Assembly (NCBI GenBank): GCA_010909165.1
Contig: MU008159.1
Location: 496,001-560,000 of the forward strand
From: Anthoceros angustus
Taxonomy: Eukaryota > Streptophyta > Anthocerotopsida > Anthocerotales > Anthocerotaceae
Reading direction: 5' to 3'
DNA length: 64,000 bases
Under the pieces are notes generated by a model. It had not been told where the DNA came from and ran no database searches. It saw only the letters and a program-made list of their open reading frames with translations. This document shows, piece by piece, positions 1 to 10,304 of this stretch. The position numbers were made by a program, and so were the translations under genes. Position 1 is the first letter of the stretch, and each line of letters opens with the position of its first letter.

Positions 1-1035
1 ATGGGGTTCTTGCGAGTTGCTCACCGGTACCATCTGCGCACTTCCAAGTGGCTACCGGCCCCATTTCTGTTGCATCCTAGCATAAACTATGTGCAGCGTC
101 TAGGTTCCTCGATTGCATATGTGGCTAGATAATATACACCTACACATATGAAAAGAAAAGAGCTGTATTGAGGCACGAGATGGGGAGCCCATCCACCTTT
201 AGAAGGCCAACTCGGGAACCAAGGGTTACATTTCGAGAAAGCAGTAAAGCTCCAAACCTAAAAGTCACCTATATCTCCTACAATATCATAATTAGACAGA
301 CTGAAAGGCCCATATTTAATAGATATAAATAAGTGTAAATATTATATAATCTTATCTGTTAGGTTTCATCGGTATATAGTTTTTTTCAACCACAAATTCA
401 TACAACGTTTACGTCTAGTTAGGTTTTAGGCTTTAAAAATCGTGTAGAGTCTAGGGTCTGGAGTTTAGGATTTAGGTTTCAGGAATCGTTGTGTACAAAA
501 TATATTTTTAATTCCTCATATAGAAAGTATTATTTTAAGACTCTTCCGAATATGAATTTCTTTTTTAAGACTCTTCGAATGTAAAAGACCTTTTTAGGAC
601 TCTTCATATGTCAAATTCCTTTTCTAAGATTCTTGTATGTAAAGTACTTTCTTAAGACTCCTCGAATATAAAGTACCATTTTAAGATTTTTTTTAGACTA
701 CATATAAACCTTTTGTCATCAGTAAGATTCAAAGTATTGAGGTTTAGAGTATTTTTCAAGCGGGACTGTTCGATAGACTTTATTGTAAAAGATAGGAGAG
801 ATACACACGTCGTCTTGAAACCAAGATTGAACAAGACCATTTTTTTCATAATTATCTAGCTTCAACATATAAAATAGAAAAAACTTAATACAAGCCTCAT
901 CCAGCTCAATTTGTGAATGTGACCTTTTATTTATTAATATTATAGATTATTACTTTTATCATCGAGGTTCAAGGTATAAAATAGCGGGGAATTAAGATAA
1001 TCTTTCCTATATATGTAAGTGTAAGTTGCACATAA
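1..1035. other. AT-rich intergenic flank
   Basis: No supportable gene. The stretch is AT-rich. Around 415-485 it contains degenerate TTTAGG-like words (GTTAGGTTTTAGG, TCTAGGGTCTGG, TTTAGGATTTAGG) resembling scattered plant telomere-type repeats. A minisatellite follows at 531-692. The only open frames are short and have no recognisable domain. Confidence 0.6.
531..692. repeat. ~30-bp degenerate minisatellite, about 5.5 copies
   Basis: Units start near 531, 561, 591, 620, 649 and 678 and share the core TTTTAAGACTCTTCGAATAT, with a few substitutions each. The period is 29-30 bp. No function is apparent. Confidence 0.75.
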
Positions 1036-2535
1036 TTGATGAGATTTGAATCCTATAACTTCATTATGTCTGGAGTTGAAGCAATGGAGAATTTTGTATA
1101 TTTTTCCCCGAAAGAAGCCGTCAATGCACTTGAGGAAACATTAGGCTATATTTTTGAGGATAAAAATCTTTTGTTAGCGGCAATAACACACAAGTCACAT
1201 GAAGGTGCTGGTATATGGGGTTCTTATGAGGTATGGATTATTAAAAGGCAGTTTTCAATTATTTTTTAAAATTTTAGTCCAACTTACCAATACCAATACA
1301 CTTGATTTTTCTACTTTTTGAATCATGTCCTATAATTGAATGTTTCTCATGCAGCGGCTAGAACATGTGGGAGACACTTTGCTTAGTGCTATGTTAACTA
1401 AACACTTCTATGAAAATTATACAAATGCTTCTGAAGGAGATATGACTCGTATGAGGTCAGCTATGGTGAACAACGAGTCACTTGCAAAAGTTGCTATCAA
1501 GCATAATCTTGGCCGCTACATCCAGCATAGAGAAAAAAATGTTTATACCCAGATAGTGAACTGTAATCTTGACGATATCAACAGCGAGAAGTGTCCAAAA
1601 GTACTGTAGCCTACTTTTCACTACTCTTCTATGGCTTATACATGCACTAGAGATCTTATTATGTCAAATGAATAGCATATCTGAATATAGTTTTTCAATA
1701 GATTTTGGCAGATATTGTCGAAAGCATAGTGGCTGCAATTTTTATTGATACAAAAGATGATTTTCGGAAAACATGGAATATTATACGTCCGCTCATGTTG
1801 CCAATGGTCACTCCAGATGAGTTCTTAGGATCTCCTTCATCAGTAAGAATCTAATGTTCCTTTTTTTTTCTCATGTCATAATATTGAGTCTTTCTTTTAT
1901 GTTGTTGGGCACTAAAATGAAAGTTCTTATTTCCACTTAAGACTGACATCACTTGAAAGTTAATGAAAAATGCATTTACAGTTGACGCAGAAACGAAGGA
2001 GACTACTAGAATCTATGGATACGGAAGTTCCACAGAAAAAGATGAGTAAGTATTATTCTTATGCCTATATTTAATAATAATATCTTTGCCATGTTCAATC
2101 TTGTCGAAGTAATGTTTTTCTTTTTGCAGAGCACAACCATGTAGAATCTAAGAAAAAGACACCCCAAGAGGCATCTTCTCGACACAAGGCCAAACTCAAC
2201 GAACTTTGTGCACAAAACCATTGGGTTTTGCCAATATACTTCATGAATGAAGAAGGACTTCCTCATCGAAGAAGGTGAGATAGGGCTTCAGTACACTTCC
2301 AGCAAAAGGCCACAACTTGAAAGCTATGCTCACAATGATATTATTTTGCAGATTCACATGCAGGGCGAAGGTTATGATGACTAATTCAAGTACAGGAATG
2401 GTCATGGAAGCCGTTGAAGGCATAGGTACCCCACAAACGTGCAAGAAAGATGCTGAAAATGCAGCAGCCGAAGTCATACTTGAAACTATAGGGAAGCGTT
2501 TGGAGAAAACCAAGACCGAAAATGAGAAATCCTAG
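1036..2535 (+). CDS. RNase III-like protein (RNase III domain + one dsRBD)
   Basis: Six exons can be joined in phase with GT-AG introns of 77-139 nt: 1036-1230, 1355-1600, 1702-1842, 1982-2045, 2130-2274 and 2352-2535, giving about 324 aa. The RNase III domain spans roughly residues 28-185. Splicing of exons 1 and 2 rebuilds the signature ERLEHVGD at residues 65-72. The four metal-binding acidic residues expected of the family are present: E68 and D72 in the signature, then D151 and E154 in LADIVES. A single dsRNA-binding domain fills about residues 233-310 (LNELC, EGLPH, then KKDAENAAAEV near its end). One RNase III domain plus one dsRBD matches plant RNase three-like (RTL) proteins, which cleave double-stranded RNA; it is far too short for a Dicer. 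The start is uncertain because ATGs also lie at codons 2, 11 and 17. No clear transit peptide is visible. The RTL subtype cannot be assigned. Confidence 0.88.
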
Positions 2536-3672
2536 ATTATTAATTCCATGATTCCGAGGGGAATTTCCAAAATAATTGAGCCCAGTAATTACAAAGAAAT
2601 AATATATATATTATATTTTTTACTTTTAATTTTTCTAAACAGCATGATACTTACCTACAGAGCCGAGTGTAATGTATTCTCCGATTTCTCATTTCGTTGC
2701 TACATACTAGATAGCCGCCTAGGAGACATAGCCTAGCTATTGGACATGACTGCTTGAGGTAATCTTTTTGGGGTTATGTCATTCTAAACCTTTTTAGGGT
2801 TTTAGCTCTTGTCTTGATTGTGATCCTCGTTGCGATTGTAACCTATACCTTGATTACATCTAGTTTTTAGTGTCTAATGAAATTATGGATTTTAAAAATG
2901 CTTAGCAATGTAAGGCTATTCTCGATAATACACCACTCTGAAAGGGTTACATTTCTAGATTCAAATTAAGAAATGAAAAGTGAAAAGTAGTCTACGTTGA
3001 GTCATGTATGCGATTGAGGGAACCTCTACTCGGTTTGCATTTATGGTCTGGAATTCTGTTCATATTATTTGGTGGAACTCTATTGATCTCACTTGGTGGA
3101 GTTTTGTTGATATCAAGTATGCCAACTGACATTCCCAAAAATACTGTTGCCTTTGGCATTTTGCAACCTCTTATTCTTGATATTCTAGTGTCTTATGTGC
3201 AATGTTTGTGCAGAAGGGATAAGGATAATGTGGCTAGTTCTGCCCTTAGGGCTTCGCCGCATTGAAAGAGCAAACAAACAAGGACATGGACTTTGGCTAG
3301 GACGCACAACAAGTCTTGTCCCTCATGAATTTTGTTGTCATGACTTAGTCACAAGTGTACCCGGTCCTTTTGAACGTGTCATCCAATAAAATTGGTGACA
3401 TTTCAAAAAGAGTTATTTATTACATTATTATGAATACGGCGAGAAAGCCAAAATGCATAGAACCATACATTGCACATAACTTAGTTTGCAAACCAAGGCA
3501 CATGTGCATACAGCCATAATGCGATTCATATACAAATGAGACTCGCGCTATGGGGGAGTATACGTAGAGAGTAAGGGCGCGTTTATACACAATTTAGAAT
3601 AAGGCAGCCACCATATGACCCCATGGTTGCCCAACCTATGGTGGTTGAAGTCAAGTTAGTCAACATTTCTGG
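2536..3672. other. Intergenic, no recognised gene
   Basis: AT-rich sequence downstream of the RNase III-like gene. An 85-codon open frame at 3008-3265 has a hydrophobic start but no domain, and I do not call it a gene. Nothing else is supportable. Confidence 0.55.
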
Positions 3673-4280
3673 AAATATGATTGCTTGTAGGCCTTTGGAG
3701 ATAGCTATGGTGATTAGTGGTTTTGGCTAAAACATGCATTGTAAAGCATTTCTTAGTGAGAGCATTCCATCATTAAGCTTTGGCCAAAAAATCCCTTCAA
3801 AAACACAAGAGTTACTTTTATAACCTTAAACCCGGACAAGACTTGACTTATTTAGGCGGTGAGGGCCTTGAAATATGATTGCTTGTAGGCCTTTGGAGAT
3901 AGCTATGGTGATTAGTGGTTTTGGCTAAAACATTGTAAAGCATTTCTTAGTGAGCATTCCATCATTAAGCTTTGGCCAAAAAAATCCCTTCAAAAAACAC
4001 AAGAGTTACTTTTTATAACCTTAAACCTGGACAAGACTTGACTTATTTAGGCGGGCGGTGAGGAGCGCGGAAATATGATTGCTTGTAGGCCTTTGGAGAT
4101 AGCTATGGTGATTAGTGGTTTTGGCTAAAACATGCATTGTAAAGCATTTCTTAGTGAGAGCATTCCATCATTAAGCTTTGGCCAAAAAAATCCCTTCAAA
4201 AAACACAAGAGTTACTTTTTATAACCTTAAACCTGGACAAGACTTGACTTATTTAGGCGGGCGGTGAGGAGCGCGGTGCA
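3673..4280. repeat. Three ~200-bp direct tandem repeats
   Basis: Near-identical units begin at 3673, 3871 and 4071 with AAATATGATTGCTTGTAGGC and run to GGCGGTGAGG. The second and third units differ by a few bases, mainly homopolymer length and one AAAACATGCATTG versus AAAACATTG difference. GC-rich GGTGAGGAGC words continue to about 4320. No coding capacity is seen. Confidence 0.9.
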
Positions 4281-4379
4281 GGAGGCTAGGAGCACGGTGA
4301 GGCGGCGGTGAGGAGCGTCGTAGGATCATAGTAGAGAGGCGGCGCGAGGTTGTGGGAGCGGAGCGCGGTGCGGGGCCCG

Positions 4380-5956
4380 CGGTCATCGGGTTTTGGCGGG
4401 ATGTGAAAAGGCCTACTTACCACAGGGGCCGAAGAAGCCGAAGCCGCAGCCCTCGCCGTTGTCCTGTACACCGCGTTGGCCAATGCCCTCTGCAGGGCAA
4501 TGGATACTCGGTACTTGAAGAAATCTACAATACAAGAAAGGGGCAGGCCAGCCCCACTCTTGCGGCTGTGATAAGCCTTAGCACAAGCCTTGACGAACCT
4601 AGAGAAATCCTTGCCTATGGCCCCGTGCGTCTCGATTGCAAGGGGGATGAAGGTGTGGCATGGGAGAGTACTTGTGGACCTTAGTCGTCGAGCATCCCTC
4701 CGCCGCCCAACTCGGAGGCTTAAGGATAATATGTTCGTAGAAACTGTCCCGGGTAGGGTCTGTTACAACTACATCAGCAATAGAAACTTGGTCCCCCCGG
4801 ATCAAAGAAAAGTCAGCCCTTAGCGAGACACCGTTGAGATGGGTGTAAAGGCGCTCTCTAAAGGGAAAGAACCCGCCCTCCCTAGCTATCGAGAACATGA
4901 CGTCCCGGACGGTGTCATGCATAACAATACACTGCCCACCAACGAGACGCCCCAAACGAAAGCCTCCAAGATGTGTGAATCCCAGATTAAGAAATAGGAG
5001 GCCGGGATGGGGGCAGAGAGGGCCCAGCTCCCTAAGAAAGCCGCTGGTGCATAGGCTTCCATGGTTAGCAGACCAGTGCCCCCAAAAGCGACGGAAGGAA
5101 AGCCCGCTGCCTAGCCAGATCCCCGGCCACACACTCGAAAGTGTCTGGGCTGCTGATGTCGCCCAAATCCTGTATAATTTGTTCTTCGATATCCCGCAGG
5201 CTGGACAAGAAAACCGAGGAGGGGGGCATTGTTCGGAGAAGGTATGTTGGGCGGCATGCAAAACAGAAAGAGAGTACCCACGCACTACCTGCGGGCTCCC
5301 CAGCTGAGAAAGGTTGACGATATGAGCCAAATCCTCCCTCAAAGCCGCGTCTACGTATTCTTGGATAAAGGCCGGGGGCCTTATCAGGACACTGAGAACC
5401 CGAAGCCCCGGTGGAGAAGCAATATCCCCCTCTTGATACCGAAGAGATGACGAAACGCCTGAAGGAGACCAAACCTTGCACTTAAACGATCTTGACCTTT
5501 AAGCCAAGGCGAGAGAGCTCTGAGGAGAAGAAGTCAAAAGCCTCCTTAACCTTGTCCCTAGGCCCCAGGATATGGGTGTCGTCAGCCACTGACGGATACA
5601 CACATTCTCACACTGAAGAGGCAGTTAAAGACAAAGCTCTGAAATTTGCCATGGCAATGAGGGCACCCCCCAAAGGATCACCTTGCCTTATGCCTGTTGC
5701 CGAGTCCAGCACAGAAACTCCTTGCACCGAGGGCCCATGTTCATAGTAGAGGTTGGAGGGAGACCCATAGAAAGAGCGAACAAAGAAGATAAGACTGGCC
5801 AACTGCCCACCTACGTTCTTGAGCTCGTAGAAAAAGGCCCCCCACGAGACAGTGCTTCAGCATTCTCAACGTCGACTTGAAGAGCAACCCAATCCGGATG
5901 CGTCTCGAGAACCATCTCGACTCCAAAAGCCACCAACCTGCAGCCCCCCTAGAGAA
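4380..5956 (-). pseudogene. Reverse transcriptase palm + nuclease-like C-terminus (broken)
   Basis: Read downward from 5956, with frameshifts between blocks. DWVALQVDVENA lies near 5890, FYGSPSNLYYEHG near 5760, GIRQGDPLGG at about 5665-5691, and ADDTHI at 5569-5586 (catalytic DD kept; the preceding aromatic residue is replaced). KVWSPSG follows near 5470, and HDTVRDVM is at 4896-4919. RADFSL near 4810 and DVVVTDPTR near 4770 come next, then FIPLAIETHG near 4640 and a basic VSIALQRALANAVYR tail near 4470. A TGA follows the NFRALSLTASSV block, and at least three frame changes are needed to read through. RQGDP and DD identify non-LTR-type reverse transcriptase. The C-terminal block is probably a PD-(D/E)XK-like nuclease. 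Confidence 0.75.
5949..5956. repeat. Left copy of 8-bp target-site duplication (diverged)
   Basis: CTAGAGAA here corresponds to TTAGAGTA at 8100-8107. Six of eight bases match, and both copies directly abut the inverted terminal repeats of the 5957-8099 insertion. Confidence 0.6.
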
Positions 5957-7167
5957 CAGTGTTTCTCAGCATAGGGGTTTGTCTTCGAATCCCATTTTGG
6001 CCCCAACCATCCAGAAATGCACATGTCTCATTTCACTGTTTTCAGTGATTTGCGAACCCACAGCCCATGCATCCGAGCCCAAAAGAAGACCTAATGTGCT
6101 CACCGTCCGCACAAATGCCAGACACACCTTTGTACAAAGTGGCCGGATGACTGGCGCACTTATGCTCCAAAGAGTGGAGTGCGAGCGTCAGCCTTATACT
6201 CCAAAGAGGTGCAATACACGGGTTTGGAGAGGGTTGCGTCAATACTTGTGTAGGCAAGCACTTTCGTTCAAGTTGCTTGTGCACACTTGCCACCGCACCA
6301 ACACTCACATCAATTCTCTTTTCAAACCCCGTGATTGAGCAATCCGGATGGCGGGCATACCTGTCACTGGCCCCTCGTGTCGAGATAAGCCGCACTTAGA
6401 TCTGCGCATTGGGCCCTTGGTGAGGTGGACAAGGTAAAGGATGGTGAGGCCTCCTCAACCGTTCTTGATCAAACTCTTGAGCTTACATTTCTTCTTGTCA
6501 AGTCCGCATCGCTTTCAACCTTAATCTATCCATGGGTGGCACATGGAGCAAGTCGATCTTAAATTCAAAATCTCTGGCGAAGCTTGGCTATAGTTCGCCT
6601 CCAACACCTATTGCGCCACATGTAGTGGGCGTCACGGTGGGTATAGACAGGTCCTCCTTGAGCCTCACGAAATACTCAGCCATTTGGTCAAAACCCCATC
6701 GGGCGACCCCTCTTTCTTAGATACTCGTTGGCTCTCACTAGGGCTCGCGGTGGCGAGCGGATGCTCTCTTATACTTGTGTTCATTTGCAAGCGAGGCTTT
6801 CATTACTCAAGGAAAATCATCTATTCTATTTATTTTCTTGCTTCTCTGCAAAACATTGTGAAACATTATGCGTCTTCAAAAGGTTGGCCATTAGAAACCA
6901 CCATCATACATGTCGAATTTTGGAAAATGTAGCTCATCTAGAAACCAAGGCCTATGCATCTATCGTGCATCAAACTCGAATGAGCGGACATTTGGCGCAC
7001 CAATCAAAGAGATCCATGCAAGTCATCGAGGGGCACATAGAGTAAGGCCAAAAGGTTTTACATGTTGTATACAAAGCGAATGTGGGAATATAACATCAAC
7101 CAACAAATGATTTTCAAAATAATATTCATGACTTTACGCCTAGATACCGGATGATTTACAAATTTTT

Positions 7168-7365
7168 CAAACCACTAAAATCAACACTCCATCCTAGTAT
7201 TGATACGCCTAGGTTGCTTAACAAAGGAGTTGTTACAAAGTTTTCAAAGCGCCAAAACAAGCAAGCCATCCTACTAATCCGACCCAAGAGTGCTTAAGGA
7301 AGTTCTAAAGCACCAAAGTCAAGCACCCCATCCTCCGATCCGACCCAAGGTGCTTAACCTTGAGT
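7168..7365. repeat. Degenerate ~65-bp tandem repeats inside the hAT-like element
   Basis: Three blocks share the order TTCAAA..CCA, CATCCTA, GACCCAAG and GTGCTTAA, starting near 7168, 7240 and 7302. They are strongly diverged, so the period is approximate. Confidence 0.45.
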
Positions 7366-7434
7366 TCTTATGCCATTGAGTCTATCTGCACCTATCCCAA
7401 GCGATGCTATAGAGACAAACAATATATACATTTG

Positions 7435-7769
7435 CGGACGTCCGCGATCCACTCCACCATTTCCATCTCGCCGACGCCCACAAGATTGGGGTCTCAAAAT
7501 GCGCCGGACGTCCGCGCAGTTTTAGCAGACTCGCGCCAATGTGCCGAACGTCCGCGATTGTTCCAATTCCTTCTATGTTTTCACTCTAACAATGGAGATC
7601 CTGTGGTTGTGTACTCAAAAGTGCACCAGCCCAACGCTACTTTTAGAGTCGTAGTTTGGTCCTCTCGAGATGGCCATGATCGCTATCGGTTAATGTTCTC
7701 TCACAATTCGGACGTCGCGATTTCTTTCGACTTGCAATTGCTACTTTTGCGTGTTGCGCCGGACGTCCG
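7435..7769. repeat. Cluster of CGGACGTCCG palindromes
   Basis: Exact 10-bp palindromes lie at 7435-7444, 7505-7514 and 7760-7769. One-mismatch and truncated versions lie at 7545-7554 and about 7709-7718. All sit in GCGC/GCGG-flanked contexts inside the hAT-like element. Confidence 0.7.
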
Positions 7770-8099
7770 CAGCTTGGCTTGTCGGACTAATTTTGTTTGG
7801 TTTTGCCCTCTTCACCACCGCTAGGAAGTACTATCGCTGCGAAAGAGGTGTTTAGGATTCCTAGCACTTAAAATCCTTGAAATCCCTTCCTTGTGAAGGT
7901 GAAATCCATGAACCTTCTTGGCTTCAACCTGTAGCGTAAGTATTCACGAGAAAATAACATAGTCAATGTCTTTCAATACATGTCTAAAGAGTGGTTTTGC
8001 TAAAGATGATGCATTTTGGCCCGTTTTCGGGGGTCATTTTTTGGTCTTTAGAGACCCAACCCTTTTAATGAAGAATAACCCCTATGCTGAGAGACGCTG

Positions 8100-8444
8100 T
8101 TAGAGTACAATCCCAAACTAATGGGGACTAAGATGGGCCTGGAACTCCCTTCGGAGCTGGATGACAATGCTATGGCCAATAAGCTGCAGGATCGACTCCC
8201 CTACGACGATAGGGCGCACCCCACGGGTGGGCTTCTCCATGGCCAGCAACCTGCTCGCCCTCAAAACTTGAGAAATCCGTAGAGGAGTCTCCCCCCTCAC
8301 CACTGCAACCGCTAGAAGAAATAGCTCAGAAAAACCGCTAGAGGGATTCTCCGAAGTAAAGTAGTCCCAGAGGTGGTTGTAGACCGTACCTAATAGACTG
8401 CCCGAAGAAAGACGTGGAGCAATAGTAAACGCCCAGTAGGAGAC
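8100..8444 (-). pseudogene. Reverse transcriptase N-terminal segment (broken)
   Basis: The minus-strand frame from about 8444 carries RISQVLRASRLLAMEKP and GVRPIVVGESILQLIG, the entry region of a non-LTR reverse transcriptase. It ends in LSPH followed by TAG and FGIVL, where related enzymes usually have a glutamine, so the stop looks like a CAG-to-TAG change. Downstream it is cut by the hAT-like insertion. Upstream it ends abruptly where tandem-array sequence begins, around 8444. Confidence 0.72.
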
Positions 8445-8747
8445 CTGGTCAGTGTGACGATCGATGTTTGGAATTTGAGGAGCATGGAATGAATGCCTTT
8501 TATCATGTAAAAAAAAATGTTTCGTTCTCATTTCTCTACTGCAATGATCAGCTCACCAACGTTAACGTTAACGTGAGCGTTCGTTGGTGTGATGTTGTCG
8601 CAAATGCGCCGGAAGGAAAGAAATGATGTTCGTGCGGCTGCTCTTTAGTGAAAGCTTAATTTAATATTTAATTGTAGCTAGCCCACTACAAATTAATTGC
8701 GAGTTTGAAGCATAGACCAATGTTGCAGACGGAAGGATGCAAAGCAG

Positions 8748-8767
8748 TTTGAGAGGAGTCTCTCAAA
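8748..8767. repeat. Conserved hairpin 3' of each F-box copy (first instance)
   Basis: TTTGAGAGGAGTCTCTCAAA is a perfect 8-bp stem with a GAGT loop. It recurs downstream (minus-strand sense) of the F-box stop in every unit. At 29281-29306 and 33156-33181 the stem extends to 11 bp because CAG and CTG flank it; elsewhere the right flank reads GCG. It is followed by GCGAAAACAAGCTAA. It might be a transcript-end structure or a mobile-element terminus. Confidence 0.7.
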
Positions 8768-8811
8768 GCGAAAACAAGCTAATGACTAGGCATGTTCGTT
8801 GTTCTAATTAT

Positions 8812-9065
8812 TTATCCTTGTTGTTGCTTCCGGTGGCGAAATCCACCAAGGATCCAGCAGAAACACTGGTGCTCAGCTGTACGGGTAGGAGGAAGCCACC
8901 TCCAAACCGCAGCGTTGTCGCATATCGACACCCACCACCTTGCCCTCGTTATCGTGCATGAGATATACTTTCCGGCCCGCCACGACTCTCATATGAAAAG
9001 ACATATGGTCGTCCGAACGGCTGGCGGTAATCGATGAAGATGGAAGCGGGCATGGTGGCCATCAC
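8812..9065 (-). pseudogene. F-box/kelch copy F1, C-terminal fragment
   Basis: This is the 3' end of the F-box/kelch gene only (stop complement at 8812-8814). At about 9065-9080 it passes directly into gypsy integrase sequence at the shared word GACATGCTC, so the rest of the gene is absent. Confidence 0.75.
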
Positions 9066-9069
9066 CGTC

Positions 9070-9705
9070 AGACATGCTCTCGAACAAAGCTGACTTATTC
9101 GAAAGTGGTTTATCGTGCCCATGGCCTCCTCGCTCTCTTGTGAGCGATCATGATTCAGTTTACGTCCGCTCGGCAAGCGGTTCCATGGTCTTGGCACCAA
9201 GCTCGTATGTCTCGCCTTTTATCCTCGACGGATGGTGCTACGGGCGAGCTAATCAAGTTTTAGAGGATATACTCCGTGCTTATGCAGTGTGCACCAAACT
9301 CGGTGGCTGGACTTTCTCCACCTCGTTGAGTTTGCCTACAACAACGCCCTAACGCCTCAACCCGAGTTACTCCATTCTTGTTCAACAAAGGTTTTCACCC
9401 CGCGTTGCTTTCGCTTCCTTGCCTTCCGCGCTTGTGTCCTCGCTTGTCGATTTTCTCACCAACGTGTCCAATTCCGCAGAGGCTCGTCGGTTTGCCCATG
9501 GAACCCAAACCGCCCAATCGCCAATCATCGCCGTCCTCAAGAATTTGCGGTTGGTACCTATGTCTTGCATGCCTTTATCCTTCCGGGATTCGTAAGATTT
9601 CCCTCGTTTTGTTGGTCCTTCGTATCCTCCGTTGCATTGGGGCCCGAGCTTGCCCTTCCTCCCGAATCTCGCATTCACCACTTCCGAACACTAACCATGT
9701 TTTGA
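9070..9705 (+). pseudogene. Gypsy integrase copy G1, 5'-truncated
   Basis: Starts in mid-integrase at the GACATGCTC junction and contains the core (SDHDS, then the DG..RANQVLED region), the C-terminal region and the terminal MF-stop at 9703-9705. CAG is reduced to CG in the PQTDG codons (about 9225), shifting the frame. Confidence 0.75.
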
Positions 9706-10304
9706 TCCCGCAATGACTGGCCACGAGCTCGAGTATGCTCACATTGACCGATGCACTTCATCCTTCCACCGCGACAATAGAATCTACCACCGCCTGGGCA
9801 TATTTCAAAGCCCCTTGCACTCACGATCGGAAAAAGTGGGCTCGAACTCATCTTGCAGTTGCTCGCTCGATCGCCATATCGAAGATGATGATTTGCAAGT
9901 TGGTTTCAAAAGACATGGTAGCGACATGGTACCACGTGATTCCAAAGTCGATGACGATCGATGTTTGGAATTTGAGGAGCATGGAGTGAATGCCTTTATC
10001 ATGTAAAAAAATGTTTCGTTCTCATTTCTCTCTGCGATGATCGGCTCACCAACGTTAACGTGAGCGTTCGTTGGTGTGATGTTGCTGGCAAAATGCGCGG
10101 AAGGAAAGAAATGATGTTCGACTGCGGCTGCTCTTTAGTGAAAGCTTAATTTAATATTTAATTGTAGCTAGCGCTACACAAGGCGATTATTGCGAGTTTG
10201 AAGCATAGACCAATGTTGCAGACGGAAGGATGCAAAGCAGTTTGAGAGGAGTCTCTCAAAGCGAAAACAAGCTAATGACTAGGCATGTTCGTTGTTCTAA
10301 TTAT

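Larger units (their letters stand above)
5957..8099. mobile_element. Non-autonomous hAT-like DNA transposon (2.14 kb)
   Basis: The left end reads CAGTGTTTCTCAGCATAGGG; the right end, read on the minus strand from 8099, gives CAGCGTCTCTCAGCATAGGG. These are terminal inverted repeats of about 22 bp with two mismatches, and similarity extends to a shared TCTTC just inside. Ends starting CAG(T/C)G with an 8-bp duplication are typical of hAT elements. Removing the insert rejoins the two halves of a reverse-transcriptase frame, which is independent support. No transposase is recognisable inside; open frames at 5877-6338 and 7360-7824 have no domain. It is therefore probably a non-autonomous derivative or one that picked up unrelated sequence. 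Confidence 0.75.
4380..8444 (-). mobile_element. Decayed non-LTR retroelement, interrupted by a hAT-like insertion
   Basis: On the minus strand a reverse transcriptase reads from 8444 down to about 4380, with 5957-8099 being a later insertion. In order it carries an RT entry segment (LRASRLLA, GVRPIVVGE), a palm segment (DWVALQVDVENA), GIRQGDPLGG, an xADD box (ADDTHI), and a C-terminal HDTVRD / RADFSL / FIPLAIETHG series. The frame is broken by several indels and nonsense codons, so the element is dead. The C-terminal pattern resembles restriction-like nuclease domains of some non-LTR elements; that part is inference. Its 5' part is missing at the boundary with the tandem array. The 3' limit near 4380 is approximate and no poly-A tail is seen. 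Confidence 0.75.

Noticed and set aside
3008-3265. 85-codon hydrophobic open frame
   Set aside because: Short, no family resemblance, no splice partners, and located in repeat-rich intergenic DNA.
8748-8790. Helitron 3' terminus (hairpin followed by CTAA)
   Set aside because: The spacing fits, but the stem is not GC-rich, no matching 5' TC end was found, and the CTAA varies among units; kept only as a possibility.
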